The notes under the pieces: generated by a model
What the model saw: only the letters and a program-made list of their open reading frames with translations
Told to the model about the DNA's origin: nothing
Databases searched by the model: none
Position numbers and translations under genes: made by a program
Assembly (NCBI RefSeq): GCF_900465315.1
Contig: NZ_UBIX01000004.1
Strand: one strand, 5' to 3'
Origin: Asaia bogorensis_B
Lineage (GTDB): Bacteria > Pseudomonadota > Alphaproteobacteria > Acetobacterales > Acetobacteraceae
DNA length: 64,000 nt
Shown here: positions 16,559 to 24,519 of the stretch, in pieces
How positions within the stretch are numbered: the first letter of the stretch is position 1
How the letters are laid out: every line of letters starts with the position of its first letter

Positions 16559-17956
16559 TCATGGATGGGTTTGCGTCCTGATCCAGTCAGTCACCGCTTT
16601 CAGAGCGCTCGGGTCGATGTCGTTTTCGATCAGGGCGTATTCATTCACATCCCCCGTCTCGGCTTTCTGAAGCAGGTGATTGAGACCGGGGAACTCGACG
16701 ATGCTGGCGTGCGGGTAGCGTGACAGGGCTTTTTGCAAGGCGGGCCGATTGAGGTCGGGGGGAACCTGCTTGTCCTTGCTGCCCAGGGTGGCCAAAACAG
16801 GACAGCTCACCTGCGACAGAGCCACGGCGGGATCGTAGCGGTCGTAAAAGCGTATGGCAGGCAGGGTGAGATCATGCAGACTGTCCGGCAGGCCGGATTG
16901 CGTCTCGTTCAGGCGATTCCATGCGCTGTTCGCAGCTTGCTCGGCGGCTTTCTGGGATTGCTGTGGTGTCATGGCATCGAGCACCGTTTCAACAAGGACG
17001 TCGCTCCGACGTGAAACAGCGTCCGGCACATGCCGGGCCGTAGCAGCCCAGTGTCTCTGGGCGAGCATGATCTGTCGCCCCGGTACGGCCGGGGCTTCCA
17101 GCATGACAATGAAGCTGATCTGTCGATCACGGGCAGCAATCATCGCCGCGATGACGCCGCCCTCACTATGGCCCATGAGGCCGGTTCTTTGCGGATCGAT
17201 ATCGTGGCGATGGCGCATGAAGCGAAGTGCAGCAGCGATATCCGAGGCGAAATCTTCTGTGGTGGCGGTCGTGACTGGGCCGGTCGAACCCCCTCTCTGT
17301 CTGTCATCCAGACGCAGGACAGCGATGCCCTGACGGGTGAGCGTGTCGGCCCAGAGCAGGAAGGGCTTATGTCTTGCGATCGTCTCGTCGCGGTCCTGCA
17401 ACCCTGAGCCGGTAATGAGGATGACAGCCGGGAAGGGGCCCTTGCCCTGAGGCAAGTTCAGTGTGCCGGTGAGATGGGACGGTCCGGATGGATTATCGAA
17501 AGCGACATCTTCGCTGCGATAGGGGAAAGGGGGGTGCGGTGTCTGCGGTCGCGAAGGCGCCGCACTTTCGGCTGCCGCTGCCATGCCGGTCGTTCGGCTC
17601 ATGCGCAGGGGAAAGGAGGACGCTCCCTGTGACCATGTCCCCGCAAGAATATTGTCCGGTCCGCTCAGGGTGCCAACATAGCGGGCGGAAAGTCCGGGCA
17701 GGTCCAGGGTGAGTGTCTGCCCTTCCAGCGTGGCACGTTGTACAGGCAGGCCAAAAGCAGATTGCGCGGGGCTGTCGAGTGTGGCTGACCACTCGCCTTG
17801 TGGTGCGCCAGCCCGCGGCGAGAGGTGTAGCACAAGTGGAAGGGACTGCCCCTGGGGCAGGGCGAGGGTGCCCTGCCAGTCGCCGGCAGGCGTGGGGGGC
17901 GCCGCAAGGGCTGTGCCCATGCCGCAGAGCGTCAGAATAAATCTTGCCAGCGCCAT
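16559..17956 (-). CDS. Exported alpha/beta-hydrolase
   Basis: This 465-residue enzyme has a signal peptide ending near TALAAPP (about residue 19). A beta-rich N-terminal domain (about 20-120) with GDWQGTLALP and AGTWSQGASSFPL precedes the hydrolase fold. The fold has Ser264 in GHSEGG, Asp395 in GSKDKQV and His427 in GLNHLL, a complete triad. ITGSGLQDRD gives the oxyanion region. This layout is that of exported esterase or peptidase-like hydrolases related to EstA. The natural substrate is unknown. It converges with the TonB receptor (51 bases between stops) and is monocistronic as far as can be seen. Confidence 0.84.
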   Translation of the reverse strand: MALARFILTLCGMGTALAAPPTPAGDWQGTLALPQGQSLPLVLHLSPRAGAPQGEWSATLDSPAQSAFGLPVQRATLEGQTLTLDLPGLSARYVGTLSGPDNILAGTWSQGASSFPLRMSRTTGMAAAAESAAPSRPQTPHPPFPYRSEDVAFDNPSGPSHLTGTLNLPQGKGPFPAVILITGSGLQDRDETIARHKPFLLWADTLTRQGIAVLRLDDRQRGGSTGPVTTATTEDFASDIAAALRFMRHRHDIDPQRTGLMGHSEGGVIAAMIAARDRQISFIVMLEAPAVPGRQIMLAQRHWAATARHVPDAVSRRSDVLVETVLDAMTPQQSQKAAEQAANSAWNRLNETQSGLPDSLHDLTLPAIRFYDRYDPAVALSQVSCPVLATLGSKDKQVPPDLNRPALQKALSRYPHASIVEFPGLNHLLQKAETGDVNEYALIENDIDPSALKAVTDWIRTQTHP

Positions 17957-18140
17957 GACCTGAATACTCCATGCCCGAACCCGGCCGATGGCAAAGCCCG
18001 CCGGTACCGGTCATATCATGGAGCGATCATGGTCTGATGCAACGCGTTTTCCGACAGGGTGGGGGCGCGTCACGGGGTTATGAATACAAAACCATCGTGA
18101 CACCGGGGCAGGAATCGAGGGTAGGGGCGAAGGTGTGAAG

Positions 18141-18212
18141 AGCCAGCCCATAACGCCTGATATCATGCGGGCTGGGCCCTCCCCGGTCAGAGGGTCGGGA
18201 GACCGGAGAGGG
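18141..18212 (-). other. Two tandem hairpins downstream of pgm
   Basis: CCAGCCC at 18143-18149 pairs with GGGCTGG at 18169-18175. CCCTC-CCGGTC at 18177-18188 pairs with GACCGG-GAGGG at 18201-18212 with a single mismatch. They lie just beyond the minus-strand pgm stop at 18222. Neither has a clear T-run, so they may stabilise the 3' end or act as weak terminators. Confidence 0.4.
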
Positions 18213-18221
18213 GGAGAGGCT

Positions 18222-19868
18222 TCAGGCGTCGAACAGGGCCGAGATGGCGCTCTGGGCGTCTTTCTGGATCTGCTTCAGGTGATCCTCGCTTACGAAGCTC
18301 TCGGCATAGATCTTGTAGACATCCTCGGTGCCGGACGGGCGGGCAGCGAACCAGCCATTTTCTGTCGTGACCTTCAGCCCGCCAATCGGCGCATCATTGC
18401 CGGGCGCACGGGTCAGCTTGGCCAGAACCGCGTCACCGGCCAAATGGGTCATGGGAAGCTGTTCCGGCGTCAGCTTGGAGAGAATGGCTTTTTGCGCGGC
18501 GTTCGCTGCGGCATCGATGCGCTGATAGAAGGGAGCACCGAGCTCCGCCGTCAGGGCCTTGTAATGCTCGGACGGGGTCTTGCCGGTAACCGCCGTAATT
18601 TCGGCGGCCAACAGCCCGAGGATGAGCCCGTCCTTGTCGGTGGACCAGACACTGCCATCGCGACGAAGGAACGACGCACCGGCGCTTTCCTCGCCACCGA
18701 AACCGAGGGTGCCGTTATAGAGCCCGTCCACGAACCATTTGAAGCCAACCGGAACCTCGACCACCTTGCGGCCGATCTTGGTGGCCACGCGGTCGATCAG
18801 GGCCGAGCTGACCAGCGTCTTGCCGATGCCGGCATCCTGGTTCCAACCGGGGCGGTTGTTGAACAGGTACCAGATGGCGACCGCCAGATAATGGTTCGGG
18901 TTCATCAGCCCGTCGGGACGCGAGACGATGCCATGACGATCGGCATCGGTATCGGTCGCAAAAGCCACATCGAACTGCGAGCCCATGCCGATCAGACGGG
19001 CCATGGCGTAGGGGGAGGAGCAATCCATGCGGATCTGTCCATCCCAGTCAGCCGTCATGAAACCGAAGGTCGGGTCGAGTTCGGTGCTGACGATCGTGGC
19101 CTTGAGGTCGTAGCGCTTGATGATGGCCGGCCAGTAATCCAGCGCCGCCCCGCCCAGCGGGTCGATGCCGATACGGATGGTGGAGTTGCGGATGGCCTCC
19201 ATGTCGATCACGGCACCCAGATCATCCACATAAGGCGTGATGAAATCATGGCCGCGCACACAATCGGCCTTGCGGGCCTCCTCATAGGGCAGGCGGTGCA
19301 CGTCCTTGAGCCCTGCGGTCAGGAAGGCGTTGGCCTGATCCTGGATCACCTTGGTAATGTCGGTATCGGCAGGACCACCATGAGGGGGATTGTATTTGAA
19401 GCCGCCATCGATGGGCGGATTATGCGAAGGCGTGATGACCACACCATCGGCCAGACCTTCGCTGCGTCCCTTGTTGTAGGTCAGGATGGCATGCGAAACG
19501 ACAGGCGTGGGGGTAAAGCGGCTGTTGCAGTCGATGCGGACTTCCACACCGTGCGCAGCAAAGACCTCGATGGCGGAGCGCTGTGCCGGGTCGGACAGCG
19601 CATGGGAGTCGATGCCGATGAAAAGCGGCCCCGTAATACCCTTGTCCTTGCGGTAGCGGCAGATGGCTTCCGCGATGGCGAGGATGTGGTTCTCGTTGAA
19701 GCTGGTATGGAGCGATGACCCACGATGACCTGACGTGCCGAAGGACACGCGCTGCGCAGCAATGGCCGGGTCAGGCTTGCGGTTGTAGTAAGCCCCGATG
19801 AGCGCCGGAATATCGGCGAGGGCGGAGGGGTCCAGCGTCTTGCCGGCGAGAGGGCTGACAGCAGTCAT
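18222..19868 (-). CDS. pgm: Phosphoglucomutase (alpha-D-glucose-specific)
   Basis: Pgm interconverts glucose 1-phosphate and glucose 6-phosphate in the cytoplasm, linking sugar catabolism to UDP-glucose and polysaccharide synthesis. The 548-residue length is that of the E. coli enzyme. Motifs are VSFGTSGHRGSSLHTSF at 41-57, the phosphoserine Ser148 in TPSHNPP, the magnesium loop DTDADRHG at 306-313, and GGEESAGASF for sugar binding. ARPSGTEDVYKIYAESF near the C-terminus binds the phosphate. The gene is divergent from the gluconolactonase gene across 247 bases. Confidence 0.95.
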   Translation of the reverse strand: MTAVSPLAGKTLDPSALADIPALIGAYYNRKPDPAIAAQRVSFGTSGHRGSSLHTSFNENHILAIAEAICRYRKDKGITGPLFIGIDSHALSDPAQRSAIEVFAAHGVEVRIDCNSRFTPTPVVSHAILTYNKGRSEGLADGVVITPSHNPPIDGGFKYNPPHGGPADTDITKVIQDQANAFLTAGLKDVHRLPYEEARKADCVRGHDFITPYVDDLGAVIDMEAIRNSTIRIGIDPLGGAALDYWPAIIKRYDLKATIVSTELDPTFGFMTADWDGQIRMDCSSPYAMARLIGMGSQFDVAFATDTDADRHGIVSRPDGLMNPNHYLAVAIWYLFNNRPGWNQDAGIGKTLVSSALIDRVATKIGRKVVEVPVGFKWFVDGLYNGTLGFGGEESAGASFLRRDGSVWSTDKDGLILGLLAAEITAVTGKTPSEHYKALTAELGAPFYQRIDAAANAAQKAILSKLTPEQLPMTHLAGDAVLAKLTRAPGNDAPIGGLKVTTENGWFAARPSGTEDVYKIYAESFVSEDHLKQIQKDAQSAISALFDA

Positions 19869-20115
19869 AGGTATCCGGGTCCTTGATCTTGCAGACGGTT
19901 TTGACCTTTTCAGGTGACACCGCCCAATGGCACCGAGTCAATGCGGCGAAAGCCACACCTAGGCACTTCACATGGCCGTTATGAGGCAGGCGAGACACGG
20001 ATCGGGCAACAAAGCGTGCTGACAATAACTTGATACAAAACTGTTCCCGTCCGGATTACGATGCGGAACGTTCCTGGCATGGCAACAGGAATGATAACGC
20101 TCACAGGACGATATG

Positions 20116-21303
20116 ATGGAACTCAAGATGCCCCTCGCTCGCCGAGGGTTTCTGACGACGGCGCTGGGTGGCGCTGTCTGCGCTGCCCTGCCGGCACGCG
20201 CCGCCACGGATGTCACGGCATCACCGCCGAGCGTGATCAGCCAGCCGCCACGTCAATGGGGAGCGTTGGCGGGACCGGCCTATTTCCCGGACCCGGATGT
20301 GATCGCGCTCGATCCGTCCTTCAGTAACCTCACCTATTTCGCAGCCCCCATACGCCGCATCTATGACAAGGGCGACTGGACCGAGGGTCCTGCATGGAGC
20401 AGCGAGGGGCGTTATCTGGTTTTCAGTGACGTCGTGCAGTCCAAGGCACTGCGCTATATCTGGGAGACGGGCGAAGTCACCGAGTTCCGTCCGGACAGTT
20501 ATGCGGCCAACGGTAACTGCTTCGATTTCCAGGGGCGGTTGATCACCTGTCAGGACTTCTTCCGTCGCGTCGTTCGTTTCGAGCATGATGGCAGCGTGAC
20601 CGTGCTTGCCGATAAGTTCGAGGGCAAGGGCCTCAACTCGCCCAACGATGTTGTACCGCATCCCGATGGCAGCATCTGGTTTACCGACCCGGGCTATGGG
20701 ACCAACATCTCCGAAGGTCATGCCGATGAACCGGGCGGCCCGACCAATCCTGATGGCAAGATCAAGTGGAAGATCGGTCGTGAGCTGATTGGCGAGATTG
20801 GCGGTGTCAGGCGCCAGCAGGATCACGTGTTCCGCCTCGCCCCGGATGGCACGCTCAAGGCTGTGCTGCTGGAAAAGGACGTGACCTGCCCGAATGGTCT
20901 GGCCTTCTCCCCCGATTTCAAGAAGCTCTATATCGCCTCGACCCCGGCTGGGCCGGGTCAGAAAAAGGGTGGTGACCAGGCTATTCACGTGTTCGATGTG
21001 CAGGGTGACAGTCTGGCCAATGGGCGTGTTTTTGCTGACATGCGCTTTCATGGCGCGCAGATGAATCCTGACGGATTCAGGGCCGATGTTTTCGGCAATC
21101 TGTGGTGTGGCGTGACAGGCCCGCTCGGTCTGTGCGGTGTGTTCGTCTTCAGCCCGCAGGGCGTGCTGCTCGGCCGTATCCGCCTGCCGCAGGGCTGCTC
21201 GAACCTGACCTTTGCCGGTCCGAAGCGCGATCATATCGTGATGTGCGCGGGAAGCGCGCTTTATATGCTTCAGGTGGGTGTGCAGGGTGCCGCTTCGTCC
21301 TGA
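20116..21303 (+). CDS. gnl: Exported gluconolactonase, SMP-30 family
   Basis: The enzyme opens glucono-delta-lactone to gluconate. A twin-arginine-like signal, RRGFLTTALGGAVCAALPA, places it in the periplasm, where acetic acid bacteria oxidise glucose with a membrane dehydrogenase and release the lactone. The six-bladed propeller shows EGPAWS with a metal-binding Glu, NGNCFDFQGRLITC, LNSPNDVVPHPDGSIWFTDP with Asn and Asp ligands, CPNGLAFSPD, and NPDGFRADVFGNLW. The length, about 395 residues, fits the Zymomonas-type enzyme. ATG codons lie at 20113 and 20116, and AGGA at 20105-20108 favours 20116. The divergent pgm supports a sugar-metabolism role. Confidence 0.88.
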   Translation: MELKMPLARRGFLTTALGGAVCAALPARAATDVTASPPSVISQPPRQWGALAGPAYFPDPDVIALDPSFSNLTYFAAPIRRIYDKGDWTEGPAWSSEGRYLVFSDVVQSKALRYIWETGEVTEFRPDSYAANGNCFDFQGRLITCQDFFRRVVRFEHDGSVTVLADKFEGKGLNSPNDVVPHPDGSIWFTDPGYGTNISEGHADEPGGPTNPDGKIKWKIGRELIGEIGGVRRQQDHVFRLAPDGTLKAVLLEKDVTCPNGLAFSPDFKKLYIASTPAGPGQKKGGDQAIHVFDVQGDSLANGRVFADMRFHGAQMNPDGFRADVFGNLWCGVTGPLGLCGVFVFSPQGVLLGRIRLPQGCSNLTFAGPKRDHIVMCAGSALYMLQVGVQGAASS

Positions 21304-21588
21304 GTCATTACACGGCCCGTGGTCGCTTGCGACCGCGGGTGTGAAGCCGCGGGAGTTGTGCCGCGCAGGCCAGACTGTCGCCCCATATTTCTATTGCGCA
21401 GTCGAAAAATACCGACGCTTCTCACAGCATGTATGGTTTTCGAAAGCAGGCGTTCATAGCGGCGTTTGTAGAAATTCATAAGAAAATACGATTTCTTATC
21501 AAAACAATTCAAGTATAATTTTCAATATAAAAACTATTTATACGATGTTATCACCTAAGAAATCAAAAAATAAATAAGGTTGTTTCGG
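21304..21588. other. AT-rich intergenic leader before the Hint-domain gene
   Basis: No gene is seen here. The segment from about 21400 to 21580 is much richer in A and T than the surrounding sequence, with runs such as AAAAATAAATAAGG just before the start of the next gene. It may be a promoter region silenced by a nucleoid protein such as MucR, or a mark of transfer. No repeat or integrase remnant is visible. Confidence 0.5.
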
Positions 21589-23409
21589 GTGGCCGGTAAT
21601 TTCATCATCTCTTCTGGTATATCCAACTCTTACGGGTTTCTAAACGCGACGATCCTCGTGAAAGCAGGCGGGGCACTTGCTGGAGGCACAACGCGGAACT
21701 GCGTGACAACCGTAGAGGCTGGCGGAAACATACGCTCTGAAATCGTGAGTGGCGGGGCGCTTACGCTCAAGAGTGGTTCTGCCATGTCAGACTCCTCTAT
21801 GAGGGCGTCAGTCGGTGTCACCGCCGAAAGCAACGTGAAGTTTACGAATATCACGATTGAGGCTGGTTCGCGGATCACTTGCGGCACTAACGTGCTGCTT
21901 CAGGGACCGACCAACAATGCAGGATCGATCTCTGGTGGGACTGTTTACGGCCAGGGCTCAGTCGAGACAGTAACAGGTTCAGTCCAGAATCAGACCATTG
22001 CCTCTGGTGCCACGATTACTGTCCAGAATGGCCAGATTCAGGGAACTGTATCGCTACTTGCTGGTGCAGCCGCTGAGTTGAGTGGAAGCGTAGGAGGTAC
22101 GATCAACCTTGCTGGCACCAGCTATGCGACGATGACGCTCTCTGCCGGCTCCCTCCCAACAACCCTGATCACAGGTTTTAATGGCGCCAGCGACAGCCTG
22201 TCCGACAAGATCCGGATCAACGGCATGACGAAAAGCCAGATTGCTTCCGTCTCGAAAACGGCCAATGCCCTTTATCTGACCTTGAAAGACGGTCGCGTTC
22301 TGACGCTGAACATCCAGAACGTGGGGACCACCGGCTATTCGATTATCGATTCCGGCACCGGGATTATCCTGGCAGTCTGCTATCTTGCCGGTGCCCAGAT
22401 CGATACACCCGAAGGACCGGTGGCGGTCGAGCAGATCCGGGTGGGTGATCGGATTACGGCCATTGTCGATGGCACGCCTCAGTCGCGCGAGGTGATCTGG
22501 ACTGGCAGTGGCCATTGCAGGGTTGACCGGACTCTGCCCGATGATCTTGCCGGGTATCCTGTCTGCATCCGCAAGGATGCGCTGGGGGCAGGTATGCCGA
22601 TCCGCGATCTTTACGTCACTGCCGAGCATGGCCTGTTGCTGGACGGCCATTTCATCCCTGCGCGTATGCTGGTGAATGGCCACTCCATCTTCTATGACAA
22701 GTCTCGGGAAGATTACGCCTTCTACCATTTCGAGACAAAAGACCATTCGGTTATCGTTGCCAATGGTGTGCTGACCGAGAGCTATCTCGATACCGGAAAT
22801 CGGGCCATGTTTACCGTCCAGTCTACGGGTATTGACCTAGGTGCCGCGGCGCTGAGCTGGGGCCATGATTCGGCTGCGCCGCTCATGACAGATTGCAGGC
22901 GCGTGGAACCGATCTACCGTCGTATCGAGAAGATGCAGCCTGCCGTCACGAAGCCGGAGCGGGCATTGACCGATCACGCTGATCTGCATCTGGTGACGGA
23001 TGACGGGGTGATTGTTCGGCCCCTGCGTATTGCTGGCGCGAAGCATGTGTTCCAGCTTCCGCCTTCGGCGCAGAGCGTGACCATCCGTTCCCGCACGGCA
23101 CGTCCCTGCGATATCGTCGGTCCTTTCCATGACGACCGACGGGATCTGGGTGTATTGGTGGGGCAGATCCTGCAATTCGTCTCTGGCGAGATCGTCGATT
23201 ATGACAGGCACCTCACGGAATGCGAGATGAGCGGCTGGCACGATTATGCTGGGGGCGCATCGCGATGGACGAGTGGAGACGGATTCCTCTTTGTGGCGGA
23301 TACGCTTGGAGAGGAACACAGGCTTGTCTCGCTCGAGATTCTCGCCGGAGGTCCCTATCTTTGCGCCGATCAGGGTTCCGCAGGCGATTTGAGCGCCAGC
23401 GCGGGATAA
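21589..23409 (+). CDS. Hint-domain protein with an N-terminal repetitive beta-helix
   Basis: The 606-residue protein has three parts. Residues 1 to about 195 are Gly, Ser, Thr and Val-rich repeats (TTVEAGGNIRSEIVSGG, ASGATITVQNGQIQG) resembling the AIDA-type passenger repeats of adhesins. Residues from about 264 form a Hint (hedgehog/intein) domain that starts at Cys264 in CYLAGAQIDTPEG. It continues with VEQIRVGDRI, VTAEHGLLLDGHFIPARML with His347, and a VANGVLTESYLDTGN end. About 170 C-terminal residues are unassigned. Hint domains catalyse self-cleavage, so release of the N-terminal repeats is possible. The start is GTG 21589, with AAGG 9 bases upstream; TTG 21580 is the alternative. No signal peptide is apparent, so an unconventional export route is possible. 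Confidence 0.8.
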   Translation: MAGNFIISSGISNSYGFLNATILVKAGGALAGGTTRNCVTTVEAGGNIRSEIVSGGALTLKSGSAMSDSSMRASVGVTAESNVKFTNITIEAGSRITCGTNVLLQGPTNNAGSISGGTVYGQGSVETVTGSVQNQTIASGATITVQNGQIQGTVSLLAGAAAELSGSVGGTINLAGTSYATMTLSAGSLPTTLITGFNGASDSLSDKIRINGMTKSQIASVSKTANALYLTLKDGRVLTLNIQNVGTTGYSIIDSGTGIILAVCYLAGAQIDTPEGPVAVEQIRVGDRITAIVDGTPQSREVIWTGSGHCRVDRTLPDDLAGYPVCIRKDALGAGMPIRDLYVTAEHGLLLDGHFIPARMLVNGHSIFYDKSREDYAFYHFETKDHSVIVANGVLTESYLDTGNRAMFTVQSTGIDLGAAALSWGHDSAAPLMTDCRRVEPIYRRIEKMQPAVTKPERALTDHADLHLVTDDGVIVRPLRIAGAKHVFQLPPSAQSVTIRSRTARPCDIVGPFHDDRRDLGVLVGQILQFVSGEIVDYDRHLTECEMSGWHDYAGGASRWTSGDGFLFVADTLGEEHRLVSLEILAGGPYLCADQGSAGDLSASAG

Positions 23410-23572
23410 CCGGGCGCTCCGACAGGGGGGGCGGTTTGCCCGGACCCCACCCGGGATCGCCTTGCTTGAGACGTTCCTCTCATTCGTGGAATGGACGAAC
23501 AGAGGCACACACCCAAACCCGGTCGGGCCTGTTCGCGTTGGTTTGACATCCATTCAACGCGGAGTTCACACA

Positions 23573-24457
23573 ATGCCATCCATCGATGCAGCCCGTTCCG
23601 GCGTTTTCGCCATAGGTGGTGATCTCGAAGTCGTCCGGCTCGGTTTTGGCGCTATGCGCATTACCGGCAAAGGAGTGTGGGGTGCGCCACAGAGCCACGA
23701 ACAGGCTATCGCGACCTTGCGTCATACCCGTGATCTTGGAATCACCCTGATCGACACGGCCGATTCCTATGGACCTTTCGTCTCGGAAGATCTGATACGC
23801 GAGGCGCTCTTTCCCTATGGCGGGCAGGTCATTGCTACCAAGGGTGGCCTGACACGTCATGGCCCCGATATCTGGCGTCCTGTCGGCCATCCTGATTATC
23901 TGCGTCAATGTGTACTCATGTCGCTCCGTCGGCTGGGCGTGGAACGCATTGATCTGTGGCAGCTTCATCGTGTGGGGGCTGACTGCCCGCCAGAGACGCA
24001 GTTCGAGGCCATAGCAAAACTGCAGCAGGAGGGGCTGATCCGTCATGTCGGTCTGTCCGAAGTCGATGTGCCGATGATCGAACGGGCAGGCGCTTTCTTC
24101 CCTGTGACGACTGTCCAGAACCGTTTCAATCTTGTTGATCGCAAATCTGAGGATGTGCTCGATTACTGCGAGGCGCACCAGATTGGCTTCATTCCCTGGG
24201 CACCGCTGGCTGCCGGGTCGCTGGCTCGCCCCGGCACGGTGCTCGATGCCATAGCGAAAGACCGTGATGCCTCACCGGGGCAGATTGCCCTGGCATGGCT
24301 CCTGCACCGTTCGCCTGTCATGTTGCCCATTCCCGGAACCGGCAGTCCCGCTCATCTGGAAGAGAATGTCCGGGCTGCCTCCATCACATTGAGCGAGGAG
24401 GAGTGCGCCGCTCTGGACAAGCAGGGCCGCGAGGCCTGGAAAAGTTCCGAAAATTAA
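23573..24457 (+). CDS. Aldo/keto reductase
   Basis: This 294-residue cytoplasmic TIM-barrel oxidoreductase uses NADPH to reduce aldehydes or ketones. The tetrad is complete: Asp and Tyr in DTADSYGPF, Lys in IATKGG, and His in LWQLHRVG. GLSEVDVPMI and ALAWLLHRSPVMLPIPGTGS are typical of the C-terminal half, with the last stretch binding the NADPH phosphate. GGAG lies 8 bases before the ATG. The frame upstream to 23462 is open but unlikely to be translated. Substrate and physiological role are not indicated by neighbours. Confidence 0.88.
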   Translation: MPSIDAARSGVFAIGGDLEVVRLGFGAMRITGKGVWGAPQSHEQAIATLRHTRDLGITLIDTADSYGPFVSEDLIREALFPYGGQVIATKGGLTRHGPDIWRPVGHPDYLRQCVLMSLRRLGVERIDLWQLHRVGADCPPETQFEAIAKLQQEGLIRHVGLSEVDVPMIERAGAFFPVTTVQNRFNLVDRKSEDVLDYCEAHQIGFIPWAPLAAGSLARPGTVLDAIAKDRDASPGQIALAWLLHRSPVMLPIPGTGSPAHLEENVRAASITLSEEECAALDKQGREAWKSSEN

Positions 24458-24519
24458 GGCTTTTCCTGCCATGATTGCAGGGGGCGACGAGGGCGCTGGA
24501 CAATGCTAGAACGCTTGCC

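Noticed and set aside
18135..19718. Open frame of 527 codons on the plus strand, opposite pgm
   Set aside because: It is the antisense shadow of pgm, with the same low-complexity residue bias and no start signal.
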